Assembly (NCBI GenBank): GCA_947498785.1
Contig: CANMLS010000013.1
Span: 1-64,000 of the forward strand
Direction: 5' to 3'
DNA length: 64,000 nucleotides
DNA from: an uncultured Aquimarina sp.
Lineage (GTDB): Bacteria > Bacteroidota > Bacteroidia > Flavobacteriales > Flavobacteriaceae
The notes beneath the pieces are model-generated. The model was not told where the DNA came from and did not search any database. It saw only the letters and a list, made by a program, of their open reading frames with translations. A program made the position numbers and the translations under genes. The first letter of the stretch is position 1. Each line of letters opens with the position of its first letter. Below, one piece after another: positions 19,421-29,433 of this stretch.

Positions 19421-20758
19421 TTAATTTTTAAGGATTAACCAATTAAGATTGGCAATTTTATCCGCTCCCCATAATGATTTGAAGATAACAACGATATTAT
19501 GAACTCCTGTCACCTTTTCTTTAATTTTTGCTTCCATAGTTTCCCAGGTATTCCATCCACCTGTGAAATGTAAAGGAAAATCTGCTATAAGCTTGCCTTT
19601 TGGATTATCTAATCGAATTTCAAAACTACCATTTCTTTGCCCGCAAGAAAAGCGGGCAGCAATAGTTTTTGCAGTACCTTTTCCAAAATCCACATCATTA
19701 AATTTTACATACCCCATCATTCTTGTGTCACAAACCATCCAGCCTTTTGGTTCATTCCCTCCTACAAAAGCAGTCTTTGCCTCTTTAATTTCATTATATC
19801 GATCAATCTGAATAGTATCTCCAACGGTTGGTTTTGCAATTCCTCTTAAGGTAGGTTTAACTTTTTTAATGGTTCCATCTTCCTTAAATTCCATATAATC
19901 CGCTCGCATAGAACGAAGTCTGCTATATCCACTAATTTCCCACCAGTGATAGAATAAAATCCATTTTCCTTTATATTTTACGATAGAGTGATGATTTGTT
20001 CCGTTTCCAACGTTATCCATTATTTTCCCTTTATAAGTAAAAGGGCCTAGTGGATTATCACTAGTTGCATAACCAATGGTATATCCTTCTTCAGGAAAAA
20101 CATGAGCAAATGTATAGTAATAAACTCCATTATGTTTAAAAGGAAATGATCCTTCTTTGTAACCAAAAGGTAAACCTTCTACTTTAATTGGGTTTCCAGT
20201 TACTTCTTTCATATTATCTTTTAGTTGTGCAACATATATGTCATCTCCACTACCATAATATAAATATGCTTTACCATTATCGTCCAAAAGTAAACCAGGA
20301 TCTATACCTTTAACACCAGAGATATAGTTTTCTTCCCATTTAAACGGTCCTGTAGGACTTTTTGAGGTACCTACTCCAATTCGTCTGAAAAAAGATTCAT
20401 CTTCGGGGGGAGCTGGATAATAATAGTAATATGTATCTCCTTTTTTTATACAGTCAGGTGCCCACATCCCATATGCATCTTTTTTACCCCAAGGCACTTC
20501 GTTTTGATCTAATATTCTACCATGGTCTTTCCAAGTAGATCCATTTTCAAGAGAGAAAATATGGTAGTCAGGCATGCTAAACTTTGGAGCTTTTTCTCCA
20601 GGTTTTGGCACGATATCATGAGACGGATAAATATATAGTTTGTTATCGAATACGCGAGCAGTAGGGTCTGCAGTATACATATGTGTTACAAGAGGATTTT
20701 GTCCAAATACATGTATACATATAAAACAAAAGTAAAATAAGAAAGTGTATTTCTTCAT
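19421..20758 (-). CDS. GH43-type glycosidase with C-terminal CBM6-like domain
   Basis: This 445-residue protein has a signal peptide (1-19) and a five-bladed beta-propeller with the GH43 triad: Asp31 in TADPTARVF, Asp153 in KGIDPG and Glu202 in YKEGSFPF. A C-terminal beta-sandwich of CBM6 type (about 310-445) follows, rich in aromatic residues. GH43 enzymes are exo-acting on arabinose, xylose or galactose units, with inversion. In a red-algal galactan locus the target could be xylose or galactose side groups; this is inference. It is transcribed alone on the minus strand. It has the 21-bp-phased operator motif 98-128 bp upstream of its start, which ties it to the same regulon as susC. Confidence 0.82.
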   Translation of the reverse strand: MKKYTFLFYFCFICIHVFGQNPLVTHMYTADPTARVFDNKLYIYPSHDIVPKPGEKAPKFSMPDYHIFSLENGSTWKDHGRILDQNEVPWGKKDAYGMWAPDCIKKGDTYYYYYPAPPEDESFFRRIGVGTSKSPTGPFKWEENYISGVKGIDPGLLLDDNGKAYLYYGSGDDIYVAQLKDNMKEVTGNPIKVEGLPFGYKEGSFPFKHNGVYYYTFAHVFPEEGYTIGYATSDNPLGPFTYKGKIMDNVGNGTNHHSIVKYKGKWILFYHWWEISGYSRLRSMRADYMEFKEDGTIKKVKPTLRGIAKPTVGDTIQIDRYNEIKEAKTAFVGGNEPKGWMVCDTRMMGYVKFNDVDFGKGTAKTIAARFSCGQRNGSFEIRLDNPKGKLIADFPLHFTGGWNTWETMEAKIKEKVTGVHNIVVIFKSLWGADKIANLNWLILKN

Positions 20759-20855
20759 AACTGTAAAAGTTTCTAAGCTATTTATTGAAAGATATAAGTT
20801 CTATACTTACATTCTTTTTTTGCTAAATTCTGATTTAGATAGAAACTCACTCGTG

Positions 20856-20886
20856 ACAGATGTTTGCATTTATATAACATATGTAT
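20856..20886 (-). promoter_or_regulatory. Candidate operator, 21-bp-phased direct repeat (GH43)
   Basis: Written on the plus strand, ACAGATGTTT (20856-20865) and ACATATGTAT (20877-20886) are separated by 11 bp. Period and orientation relative to the gene match the sites upstream of the GH16 operon, GH3 and susC. Confidence 0.65.
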
Positions 20887-20925
20887 TTAAGAAGTAAATA
20901 AAGTATAGAATTTTAAAGCTAAATA

Positions 20926-21003
20926 ACCCCACTTCATTTTTATATATAAAAACACCTCTGTATAGGGTATATATTTACAGAGGTGTTTTGAAGTGGTTGG
21001 GGA
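20926..21003 (-). terminator. Long hairpin terminator after the GH16-fascin gene
   Basis: A 14-bp perfect inner stem (20949-20962 with 20976-20989, AAAACACCTCTGTA and its complement) is nested in an outer stem, CCCCACTTC with GAAGTGG-TT-GGGG. In the minus direction it follows the GH16 stop by about 15 bp and is followed by a T-run, so it should end that transcript before the GH43 promoter region. Confidence 0.8.
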
Positions 21004-21015
21004 AATCGAATTTGA

Positions 21016-22524
21016 TTATTCTTTAACGAATTTTAATTGTTTATTAATCTTTTCTCCTTTAAGGTTAAGCATATAAATCCCTTTAGGTAAACCTTGAATG
21101 TTTAAGCTCTGTTGTTTACTTCCTGTTAGTGTGTTTTCAAGTATTATTCTACCTTTCATATCTATCAGAGTAGCAGATAGATTTTCGACTTTTTGATTAA
21201 AATCTAAATTTAATACTTCTGTATTGTTTGGGTTTGGAAACATACGAATTTGATTTTTTTCTGATTCATCGGCTAAATATTCAGATTTAGAGGTGGTTGA
21301 AATTGTAAATTGTTCCCATGCGCCAACCGAATTCCTATTGCATGTCATTGTACGAGTGCCATTTTCGCTACTGATATATTTTCCATTACTGCCTTTTAAA
21401 GTAACTTTTCCATTATTAGTCCTCCAGGTAAATGCCTCCCAAGCACCTATGGATGTTCTGTTACAAGTAATTCCAGAAGTATTACCGTTTTCACTACTTA
21501 CATATTTGTTATTATTTCCTTTAAGAGCAATTTTACCATTTCCTGCATTAACAACAGTAAATTTTTCCCAAGCTTGAGGAGAATTTCGATTACAATTCAT
21601 AGCATCAATCCCATTTTCACTACTTACATAGTTACCATTATTTCCTTGAAGAGTAATTACAGAACCAATAGGTGCACCAGAAGAAGGGGGATTTGTTCCC
21701 GGTTTTCTTTTGTATACTCGTACCCAGTCAATCTCGAAAGTAGCAAGATTATCTCCAGGTTTTGCAGCATTTGCAGGTAAAGGATTATCTGGCTGTTCTG
21801 GATCTGCATTTACAGTATGTGGACTTGAAGAAAAAATAAGTTTCATACCATATGGCTCTAAAGCAGCATCACTAGGTTGGTCAGATGTCATATATTTTAC
21901 TCCATCATAATAAAAAGATACCTCAGTAGGTGACCATAACATACCCCAAGTGTGCCACTGAAAAGCGTTTCTATTTTGTACACTAGCGTATGTTGAAGTT
22001 ATATGACTTTTTCCGTTAATATTTTTCTTTTCTCTATAATGATGAGAAGTAGTGGCTTTATTATTAAACCATCGTGCAGAATTGCCACTATATTCCATCA
22101 AGTCAAACTCTGTAGCATCGGGACCAGGAGCACCATTTCTATAATTGCCTCCCCAGACCCACCAACTAGGCCATATATTACCATTAGCCCTTCCTTTGAT
22201 ACGAACTCTGGCTTCGTAATAGCCATATTTATTTTCGCCTCGGAATTGTCTTTTTGAATCGATCCATCCGCCAGAAATGACACCATTATTAGAGTAAATA
22301 TTTCTGATTTTTAGAGTTCCTCCATTAACTTGTAATGTATTTCTTCTAAAAACGTTTTGCACTCTGATACGCCAGATATTTTCATTAACAGAATTACCAT
22401 TGAATTCGTCTGCAAAAACATTGTCCCATTGGTTATTTCCTCCAGGAAGTTGTGCTATCATTAGATAAGGAGATATTAATAAAAATAATATCAGTATTAA
22501 TTTGTTTGTGTTTAGTTGTTTCAT
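21016..22524 (-). CDS. GH16 galactanase with beta-trefoil repeats and type IX sorting domain
   Basis: This 502-residue secreted enzyme has a signal peptide (1-25), then a GH16 domain (about 30-275) with the catalytic signature TEFDLMEY (Glu139, Asp141, Glu144). A short Pro/Ser linker leads to three tandem repeats (about 288-410) of the form LxGxNGxYVSSENG...CNR...AWExFT, which look like a fascin/beta-trefoil carbohydrate-binding module. A type IX secretion C-terminal domain ends it (about 425-502, FPNPNN to KQLKFVKE). The enzyme is probably released or anchored at the surface, where it makes the first cuts in the polysaccharide. The GH16 core resembles beta-porphyranases and agarases; the exact activity is not certain. 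It is transcribed alone. Confidence 0.88.
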   Translation of the reverse strand: MKQLNTNKLILILFLLISPYLMIAQLPGGNNQWDNVFADEFNGNSVNENIWRIRVQNVFRRNTLQVNGGTLKIRNIYSNNGVISGGWIDSKRQFRGENKYGYYEARVRIKGRANGNIWPSWWVWGGNYRNGAPGPDATEFDLMEYSGNSARWFNNKATTSHHYREKKNINGKSHITSTYASVQNRNAFQWHTWGMLWSPTEVSFYYDGVKYMTSDQPSDAALEPYGMKLIFSSSPHTVNADPEQPDNPLPANAAKPGDNLATFEIDWVRVYKRKPGTNPPSSGAPIGSVITLQGNNGNYVSSENGIDAMNCNRNSPQAWEKFTVVNAGNGKIALKGNNNKYVSSENGNTSGITCNRTSIGAWEAFTWRTNNGKVTLKGSNGKYISSENGTRTMTCNRNSVGAWEQFTISTTSKSEYLADESEKNQIRMFPNPNNTEVLNLDFNQKVENLSATLIDMKGRIILENTLTGSKQQSLNIQGLPKGIYMLNLKGEKINKQLKFVKE

Positions 22525-23196
22525 TGTTTTGTTAGTTTTTTAATTATGTCTAGTTAAAACATAAGGGGGTATTATACGATTCTTTATTTCTCTATAAGTA
22601 ATGTTGGATTGATTTAAATTTTACATCTACATATTTATGATGATTAATGTGATAAAACATTTCATAGCGAAGGTGTTTCTATAAAACAAACGAATAAATC
22701 TCTTATTTACACACAAAAAAATGTGAAAATTATTAAAAATGTGATTTAGAAAATTAATTGTCGCTTCTATGACTCAAAAGCATTTTTTTGATCTGCAGAT
22801 TTTAAATAAATTGAGTTTGATTTATGTTTTTATACTTACAAGATAGTGAAATTTTATTTTTTAAGTATCTGTTTTATAGAATATTACATTGTGTGTGGGC
22901 TATTATTGTAATAAATGTAATAAATACATTAATTCGTTATGGATTTTTCAAACATTTTTGTTGATACAGGATGTCTTTTGGTTCATTTTTATTGGAAAAA
23001 CAGAAAAATAGAGTACAATTCAAAAAAAAATAAAGGGATTGATTTTGAATAGCTATTTAGTCATAATATCCTTGTTAATTCTCATTATGGAGAAAGGCTA
23101 TTTATAGATAATACTTACTTGTAATTTTATTTTAGAGTTAGTCCTTTTAATTGCTTGGTTCAAAGTCAAACTTTAGATATAATAAATATAACTTAG
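22525..23196. other. Gap between the GH3 and GH16-fascin genes
   Basis: This 672-bp AT-rich gap holds the GH16 promoter on the minus strand and the 3' untranslated region of the GH3 gene. A weak look-alike of the operator repeat (ACGATTCTTT at 22576 and AGTAATGTTG at 22597, also 21 bp apart) is present but too diverged to call. No gene or RNA is visible. Confidence 0.5.
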
Positions 23197-25428
23197 CTAC
23201 TCTTTAATATTTATTTCTTTTGTAATTGCAGGCGTAGCTCCCAAATCTTGACTTCGTTGTGAGGGTAGTGTGCCACCAAGATAGACGGTATAATTTCCAT
23301 CTCTTAAAATTTCATGACCATTTTCATCAAATTGATTAAAATTATTTTTACTTAGTTTAAAAGTTATATTTTTGGTTTCTCCAGGCTTAAGTTTTTCTCT
23401 TTTAAATGACTTTAGGTCGTAAATAGGATCCCCTTTACCAGCGAGAGGAGAGCTTATGTATAATTGAATGACTTCTTCGGCTTCGACATTTCCTGTATTG
23501 GTTATTTGCGCAGATACATTAAATTGATCATCTATAGTTAGATTTTTGTATTGAAATTGGGTATATGATAATCCAAAACCAAATGGATATAATGGTTCTT
23601 GAACCATATATTTATAAGTTCTATCTTTCATATCATAACTTTCATACGGAGGCAATTGATCTACAGATTTGGGAAAAGTAATTGGAAGTTTTCCAGAAGG
23701 AACAACATCACCAAATAAGACATCTGCAACAGCATTACCACCTTCTTCACCTGGATACCAGACAAAAAGAATAGCATCTGCTAAATCATGAATTTCAGGA
23801 ATTGCAATGGGACTACCTCCAGTTAAGACTAAAATTAATGGGTTTTTACTGTCCTTTTTTAATTTTTTGATATAATCAATTTGATTTTGAGGTAATTTTA
23901 AACTGGTTCTATCACCTTTTTCAGAAGAAGCCAAAGCTTCACCTTCTTCTCCTTCTAGTAAAGCTGATATCCCCATAACAGCAATACAAACATCAGCCTG
24001 TTTTGCTTCTCCAGTAGACCAGTCGATAGGGTTAACGTTATCTCTAAACGGTAAAACACCTGATTTATAATTGATACTTGTTCCTGGACTAACTTTTCCT
24101 ACGATACCATCCAAAATGGTTTGTGTATTACTCGTCACGCCATAATAGTTGCCGAGTAAAACCTCTTCATTAGAAGCATTAGGGCCAACTATATATGCTG
24201 TTCGAATATCTTTTTTGATAGGAAGTACATTGTTTTTATTCTTAAGTAAAACAATTGATTTTTGAGCAGTTTCGCGTGCTATTTTCCTGTGTTTATCAGA
24301 ATCAATCACATCTGCTTTTATATTATCATAAGGGTTTGAACCAATAGGATCAAAAAGCCCAAGTTTAAATCGAGTTAATAAATTTTCCTTTAGCCTTTGA
24401 TTTAATAGTTCTTCGGTAATTAGTCCTTGACTTAAAGTGTTTTTTATATTAGAATATACATTTCCACAGTTTATATTAGTACCACTTTTGAGAGCAAGGG
24501 CAGTAGATTCTTCGGGAGTATTTGTTACTTTATGAAATCTATGAAAATCACTTATCGCACCACAATCTGAAACAATATAACCATTAAATCCCCAATCTTT
24601 TCTTAATATATCTTGTAAAAGATATGGACTACCACAACAAGGTTCACCAAGGGTTCTGTTATATGCTCCCATGACACCTTCTACTTTTGCTTCTTGCACT
24701 AATGCTTTAAAGGCGGGTAAATACGTTTCATAAAGATCTTTTTTTGAAACTACTGCATCAAATTCATGTCTTAATTCTTCTGGTCCAGAATGCACAGCAT
24801 AATGTTTGGCACAAGCTGCAGCCTTCATATATTTTGGATTATCACCTTGTAGACCTTTTACAAAAGAAACACCTATTCTACTTGTTAAGAAAGGATCTTC
24901 TCCATATGTTTCTTGTCCACGACCCCATCTGGGATCTCTGAATATATTAACATTAGGAGACCAGAATGTTAATCCAGCATATCTACTTCGGTTTCCAATT
25001 TTAATGGCTTCATTATATTTTGCTCTTGCTTCATCAGAGATAGCATTTCCAACTCGTTGTATTAAATCTTCATCGAATGTAGCTCCAAAAGCAATAGCTT
25101 GAGGAAAAACTGTTGCTCTACCATTTCGAGCTACTCCATGTAAAGCTTCATTCCACCAATTATATTCTGGAATATCTAAACGCTCAATGGCGGGGCAAAC
25201 GTCTAACATTTGGGAAGCTTTTTCTTCTAGAGTAAGTTCGCTAATTAATGCATCTGCACGGTCTTCATTTGATAAAGTAATGTCTTGCCATTTATATTTT
25301 GGAGGAGACGATTCTTTAACGGGTGTTTTTTCTGGATTTTTCTTGGTATTATTTGTGCAATTAGAAATAAATAAAGAAGCAGAAACAAATAAAAAGGTTT
25401 TAAAAAGAGTAGATAAGTTTGATTTCAT
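23197..25428 (-). CDS. GH3 beta-glycosidase, lipoprotein
   Basis: This 743-residue GH3 enzyme has a lipoprotein signal ending ISNC (Cys24). The N-terminal TIM barrel carries the nucleophile Asp288 in GYIVSDCGA and the substrate-binding AKHYAVHSGPE segment. A second alpha/beta domain (about 390-610) and a C-terminal fibronectin-III-like domain (about 650-730) complete the standard GH3 layout. Its closest look is to beta-xylosidase/beta-glucosidase types. In this locus it could remove xylose or glucose decorations, or act on a beta-galactoside. It is transcribed alone on the minus strand, and the 21-bp-phased operator lies 65-95 bp upstream of its start. Confidence 0.87.
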   Translation of the reverse strand: MKSNLSTLFKTFLFVSASLFISNCTNNTKKNPEKTPVKESSPPKYKWQDITLSNEDRADALISELTLEEKASQMLDVCPAIERLDIPEYNWWNEALHGVARNGRATVFPQAIAFGATFDEDLIQRVGNAISDEARAKYNEAIKIGNRSRYAGLTFWSPNVNIFRDPRWGRGQETYGEDPFLTSRIGVSFVKGLQGDNPKYMKAAACAKHYAVHSGPEELRHEFDAVVSKKDLYETYLPAFKALVQEAKVEGVMGAYNRTLGEPCCGSPYLLQDILRKDWGFNGYIVSDCGAISDFHRFHKVTNTPEESTALALKSGTNINCGNVYSNIKNTLSQGLITEELLNQRLKENLLTRFKLGLFDPIGSNPYDNIKADVIDSDKHRKIARETAQKSIVLLKNKNNVLPIKKDIRTAYIVGPNASNEEVLLGNYYGVTSNTQTILDGIVGKVSPGTSINYKSGVLPFRDNVNPIDWSTGEAKQADVCIAVMGISALLEGEEGEALASSEKGDRTSLKLPQNQIDYIKKLKKDSKNPLILVLTGGSPIAIPEIHDLADAILFVWYPGEEGGNAVADVLFGDVVPSGKLPITFPKSVDQLPPYESYDMKDRTYKYMVQEPLYPFGFGLSYTQFQYKNLTIDDQFNVSAQITNTGNVEAEEVIQLYISSPLAGKGDPIYDLKSFKREKLKPGETKNITFKLSKNNFNQFDENGHEILRDGNYTVYLGGTLPSQRSQDLGATPAITKEINIKE

Positions 25429-26062
25429 ATGATAATCGTAGTCATGTTTAATTACATTATAAATTTCTAATTAATATATAAATTTTCGAATTACAGATGT
25501 TTGTTTTTGTAGAACAAATGTTTTTTATGCGTTTAAGGTTTTTCTTTGTCATGAAAATATATAAATACGGATTGCTTGATATAAAATGATATAATGTTTA
25601 TATGTATTGGGATAAATCCTTCTAAAAAATTCAAGATGAGTTTAGTATAGATTTAAGTAGGTTAAATAAATACTTTAGTAAAGTTATCCTGTTTATTTTT
25701 AATCCCAGAATTTATATTCATTATAAAGGATTATCCTTTCCCATATATAAAAGCTTGTCCTTGTACTTCTGCAATGTTTCCTTGTTCCAGGGAAGAACGG
25801 TTATAGTATTTGGAAGAGTAAAAAAAGGAGAGGGATACACATATTTATTACAGAGAGTACTATAAATAATGAGAGCAAGGGTAGCAACACTGCGGGGAAT
25901 AACAAAAAACGTGTGAGAACACCTATATTATATGTTTGTTAATGATCTAGACTTTGGCTTTTAATGCAAAATGCCAATAAAAAGTGGAAAAGCAGAAGCT
26001 ATTCTAGTAGAATACTATGTTAAATCTAAAAGTTTAATTCATTTCAAAATGAGCAGCAGGTA
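25429..26062. other. Gap between the GH3 gene and the FG-GAP gene
   Basis: This 634-bp gap holds the GH3 promoter/operator at its left side. The rest (about 25550-26060) is untranslated sequence after the FG-GAP gene. A minus-strand frame of about 70 codons (stop at 25722-25724) is open but has no start codon. Nothing else can be supported. Confidence 0.45.
25493..25523 (-). promoter_or_regulatory. Candidate operator, 21-bp-phased direct repeat (GH3)
   Basis: Written on the plus strand, ACAGATGTTT (25493-25502) and ACAAATGTTT (25514-25523) are separated by 11 bp. The two half-sites are nearly identical, and the period equals that of the other three sites. Confidence 0.7.
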
Positions 26063-29000
26063 TTAATTAATAAGATAGCATTTTAAATTACTATTGTTTG
26101 ATGCAATAAGAATCCCTTTCTTATTATTTGAAAAGTTTATTTTTTTGATATCTTTTACATTATTCCTTATAAATAGCCCACTTTCCTGATAAGGTAAAGC
26201 ATTAAAATCACCGTTTTTGTTTCCTAAAAGTATAACTCCAATAGAGGCATCTGATCTGGTAGTTTCAATTTCTACTTCAAAGCGATTTCCTCCAAGTAAT
26301 ATATCTTTTATACCATCGTGATTAAAATCGTCGATAACAATTGCATTGACAACAGAAAATTGACCTTCTCTTGGTAGTTCTTTAACAACAAACTTACCAT
26401 TGTCGTTTATTAATAGAACACTAGCAAATATTTCTGCTTGATATTTTAATGCAGCCTTTTGATCTTTACCTATGATATCAAATAATTCTGCATTTGCAAA
26501 TTCTTTATAAGACCCAAACTTTTTTTCTAAATCAGGAAGTTGTTCTGTAGAACATTGTTTACCTCTAATAGGCACTAGCTTGTCATCGAGTTTTTTGGCA
26601 AGAAATACATCCTGAGTCCCATTTTTATCATAATCACTAGCAAATACATAGAATGGTTTTTCTGGTGAGGCTTTAAATTTATAATTTAAACCTAAATTAC
26701 CAATTACAAAATCGGTATCACCATCATTATCAATATCATTTGCTACAATGCGATTCCACCATCCATGAGTTTTTGCAAGTCCCAAATTATCTGTAATATC
26801 ATGGTACTTTCCATTCATTAATTTGAAAACATGTATTTTCATCCATTCTCCAACAATTAATAATTCTTTATTGCTGTCATTATCAATATCACTACTAACA
26901 GCAGAAGTTACCATACCCAAATCCTTTAGTTCTGGAGCAACAGTATTTGTAACATCGATAAATTTTCCGTTTCTATTTTCTAATATAAAACTTGATGGAG
27001 GTTTAGGGTATTTTCTTGGTATATGTCGACTTCCTACAAATAAATCGAGATCTCCATCATTATCAAAATCTATAGGAACCAAACAAGAGCCACTAGTATT
27101 TATTTCTGGAAGGCTAGATGATTTTGAGAAATTACCAGAACCATTATTCAGATATAATCGATCGTTATAAAATTTGTTTCCAGGCTCAAATTCATTACCA
27201 CCACTCACTACATATAAATCAAGATCTTTGTCATTGTCAATATCAAAAAAATAAGCAAAAACATCTTCTTGTTCCTTATCAGCAATAAAGATAGGTTGCT
27301 CTTTTATGATGAATTTATTATCCTTTGTTTGAAGATGTATTTGAGAAGAATAACCTTTGCTTCCTCCTAAGAAAAAATCTTCTAATCCATCATTGTTTAT
27401 ATCTCCTACAGCTAAAGCAGGTCCCGAAGTAGATAATTTATGAGGTAATAAGATTTGATTTTTGTAATCGTCATATTCATTCTCGATATGCAACAGGGGT
27501 GATTCGAAAATGTTATCTGTAGTCTCAGTTAATAGCTGAGTTCTTTTCGTTTTTGGCCTAATAGCATCACTAGAATTAGTGTACTCTACTGTTATTTGTT
27601 GATTTACAATAATGTTTTTTAAAACATTTTGTTTGCCATCAGTCCAAACAACAGATAAAGAATCAATATTTTTTATCTTGCCTAGACCAAAATGTATAAT
27701 TGGAGTAACAGATGATAAATATCCTTTAACTGTTTTAAAATCTTTATATTGAATGCTATCTTGATGAAAAACAGTAATTTTTGCACCTAATCCATTTGAA
27801 TTTAATTTTGGGCCATTTAATTTGATTTTAATAAAATTATTTTGAGTTAAGCTTTCTGATGTATTTTTATAAATGAATGCTTTATTATCAATATTATTAA
27901 TAACTAAATCTAAATCACCATCATTATCAAGATCTCCATAGGCTGCACCATTAGAAAAGCTTAAATCTTTTAACCCCCAAGGGATAGCTCTATTTGTAAA
28001 TGATAATTTTCCTTGATTTTCGAATATGTAATTTCGAAGTTTAACAGATGGGTACAAATTAACGACTTCTTTAATAATTTGATTTGGACTCTTACTTTTG
28101 TCGATAGATTTTGAAGTATATTCTTCACGTTTATTATTAGCATCTCTATCCCATAAATCTCTTTTGTATCCGTTTGATACAAAAATATCATTATCACCAT
28201 CGTTATCAAAATCAGCTCCTAAGCATGCCCAACTCCAATCTGTACTGCTAACTCCTGCAAGTTGACTTATGTCACTAAAAAAGCCATTACCATTATTAAT
28301 GTTTAGTACATTATGCATGTATTGGTTATAGAATCCTTTTTCGAGTTGGGAGTTATATAATTTTACATTCATTGGAGCCATCGTAGTTTTGGCACGCACA
28401 TAATCGCTGGGATACATATCTAATGAGAAAAGATCCTCAAAACCATCATTATTTATATCAATTGCATCTACACCCATCGTGTAATAGGAGATATGATTTG
28501 AAAACATATCAATTTGTTCATCAAAAACTCCTAAGCCTTGATTCTTAAAGTAATAATCATTTTCAAAAAAATCATTACCTACATAAATATCAGTATGTCC
28601 ATCCTTATTAAGATCGCTGGTAATTAATCCAAGACCATAACCATATGTATTAGCAATACCATTTGTAAGACTAACATCTATAAATTTTCCATCAATATTT
28701 TTATAAAGCTTATCTCTAGAATAATCAGGTGATTGTTTTTTACCTTTTATAATAGTTTCTGAATCTAAAAAGAATTGATGTGGTCTATTGGTAAGATATA
28801 AATCTAAATCATTGTCGTTATCCATATCAAAGAAAGAAGCCATTAAAGAAAATCCTGAATCTGCAATGCCATAGGATTGGGCAACTTCTTTAAAAGTAGC
28901 ATTACCCTGATTAATATAAAGTAAGTTTTTTCGATTCTGTTCTGGTTCATTCCACCCACCAACTGTGATATAAATATCTAATAGCTTATCTCCATTAACA

Positions 29001-29368
29001 TCTGCCATCACAACGCCATTGTGCCAAGCCTTTTTTTGTTTAATACCAGATTTGATTGTGATATCCTCAAAAATAAAATTACCCTTATTTAAATATAATT
29101 TGTCTTCTACTTGATTTCCTACAAAATAAATATCAGATAAACCATCATTATTTATGTCTCCAATAGCAACTCCAGCACCATTATAGGCATAGTTGAATAC
29201 TCCAAAAAAATTGTAATAATCCTCGGTAATATTATTATTGAAAGTGATATTTGTTTTACTCTGATCAAGTAATGCGAATAAAGTAGAGGAGGAGGTAGGG
29301 TTATTCTCTGTTTTTGGCGTTGAACAACTTAGAATAAAAATCGAAAAAATGAATATGTATTTTAACAT
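26063..29368 (-). CDS. FG-GAP/VCBS repeat lipoprotein with ASPIC/UnbV domain (CRTAC1-like)
   Basis: This 1101-residue surface lipoprotein has a signal ending ILSC (Cys15). It contains about a dozen FG-GAP/VCBS-type repeats with calcium-binding loops of the form DINNDGLxDIY or DFDNDGDxDLF, arranged in two beta-propeller-like halves. Between them (about 495-590) is an ASPIC/UnbV domain, recognisable from KIKLNGPKLNSNGLGAKI and FGLGKIKNIDSLSVVW. Such CRTAC1-like proteins often sit beside SusC/SusD genes in Bacteroidota, and a glycan-binding or surface-assembly role is inferred but poorly proven. It is the last gene of the susC-susD-SGBP operon on the minus strand. A strong hairpin 16 bp upstream of its start may lower its expression relative to the earlier genes. 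Confidence 0.85.
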   Translation of the reverse strand: MLKYIFIFSIFILSCSTPKTENNPTSSSTLFALLDQSKTNITFNNNITEDYYNFFGVFNYAYNGAGVAIGDINNDGLSDIYFVGNQVEDKLYLNKGNFIFEDITIKSGIKQKKAWHNGVVMADVNGDKLLDIYITVGGWNEPEQNRKNLLYINQGNATFKEVAQSYGIADSGFSLMASFFDMDNDNDLDLYLTNRPHQFFLDSETIIKGKKQSPDYSRDKLYKNIDGKFIDVSLTNGIANTYGYGLGLITSDLNKDGHTDIYVGNDFFENDYYFKNQGLGVFDEQIDMFSNHISYYTMGVDAIDINNDGFEDLFSLDMYPSDYVRAKTTMAPMNVKLYNSQLEKGFYNQYMHNVLNINNGNGFFSDISQLAGVSSTDWSWACLGADFDNDGDNDIFVSNGYKRDLWDRDANNKREEYTSKSIDKSKSPNQIIKEVVNLYPSVKLRNYIFENQGKLSFTNRAIPWGLKDLSFSNGAAYGDLDNDGDLDLVINNIDNKAFIYKNTSESLTQNNFIKIKLNGPKLNSNGLGAKITVFHQDSIQYKDFKTVKGYLSSVTPIIHFGLGKIKNIDSLSVVWTDGKQNVLKNIIVNQQITVEYTNSSDAIRPKTKRTQLLTETTDNIFESPLLHIENEYDDYKNQILLPHKLSTSGPALAVGDINNDGLEDFFLGGSKGYSSQIHLQTKDNKFIIKEQPIFIADKEQEDVFAYFFDIDNDKDLDLYVVSGGNEFEPGNKFYNDRLYLNNGSGNFSKSSSLPEINTSGSCLVPIDFDNDGDLDLFVGSRHIPRKYPKPPSSFILENRNGKFIDVTNTVAPELKDLGMVTSAVSSDIDNDSNKELLIVGEWMKIHVFKLMNGKYHDITDNLGLAKTHGWWNRIVANDIDNDGDTDFVIGNLGLNYKFKASPEKPFYVFASDYDKNGTQDVFLAKKLDDKLVPIRGKQCSTEQLPDLEKKFGSYKEFANAELFDIIGKDQKAALKYQAEIFASVLLINDNGKFVVKELPREGQFSVVNAIVIDDFNHDGIKDILLGGNRFEVEIETTRSDASIGVILLGNKNGDFNALPYQESGLFIRNNVKDIKKINFSNNKKGILIASNNSNLKCYLIN

Positions 29369-29383
29369 AAATGCTGTATATAA

Positions 29384-29409
29384 AACGGGCTGTAATAATA
29401 CAGCCCGTT
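29384..29409 (-). terminator. Intra-operon hairpin between SGBP and FG-GAP genes
   Basis: A 10-bp perfect GC-rich stem (AACGGGCTGT / ACAGCCCGTT) with a 6-base loop sits in the 65-bp gap. It lacks a clean T-run on the minus strand, so it may be a partial terminator or an mRNA-stabilising element. Confidence 0.6.
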
Positions 29410-29433
29410 AATATAATAATAAATTTATTTCAA

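Noticed and set aside
21288..21660. Repeated DNA inside the GH16 gene as a repeat array or CRISPR
   Set aside because: The repeats are in-frame and code for three beta-trefoil units; units are diverged and there are no spacers.
22576..22606. Possible fifth copy of the 21-bp repeat before the GH16-fascin gene
   Set aside because: The half-sites ACGATTCTTT and AGTAATGTTG keep the period but match the motif poorly; in AT-rich DNA this is within chance.
25722..25935. Minus-strand open frame of about 70 codons ending ...YKDKLLYMGKDNPL
   Set aside because: It has no start codon and no recognisable domain; its upstream end is a stop. It could be a gene remnant, but nothing supports that beyond an open frame.
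26042..26066. Sequence similar to a MITE right end (AAATGAGCAGCAGG...)
   Set aside because: The similarity is short and gapped and no left end was found nearby.
26823..27170. Plus-strand 115-residue frame inside the FG-GAP gene
   Set aside because: Antisense to the calcium-loop repeats; its low-complexity Ser/Leu content mirrors the repeat coding.
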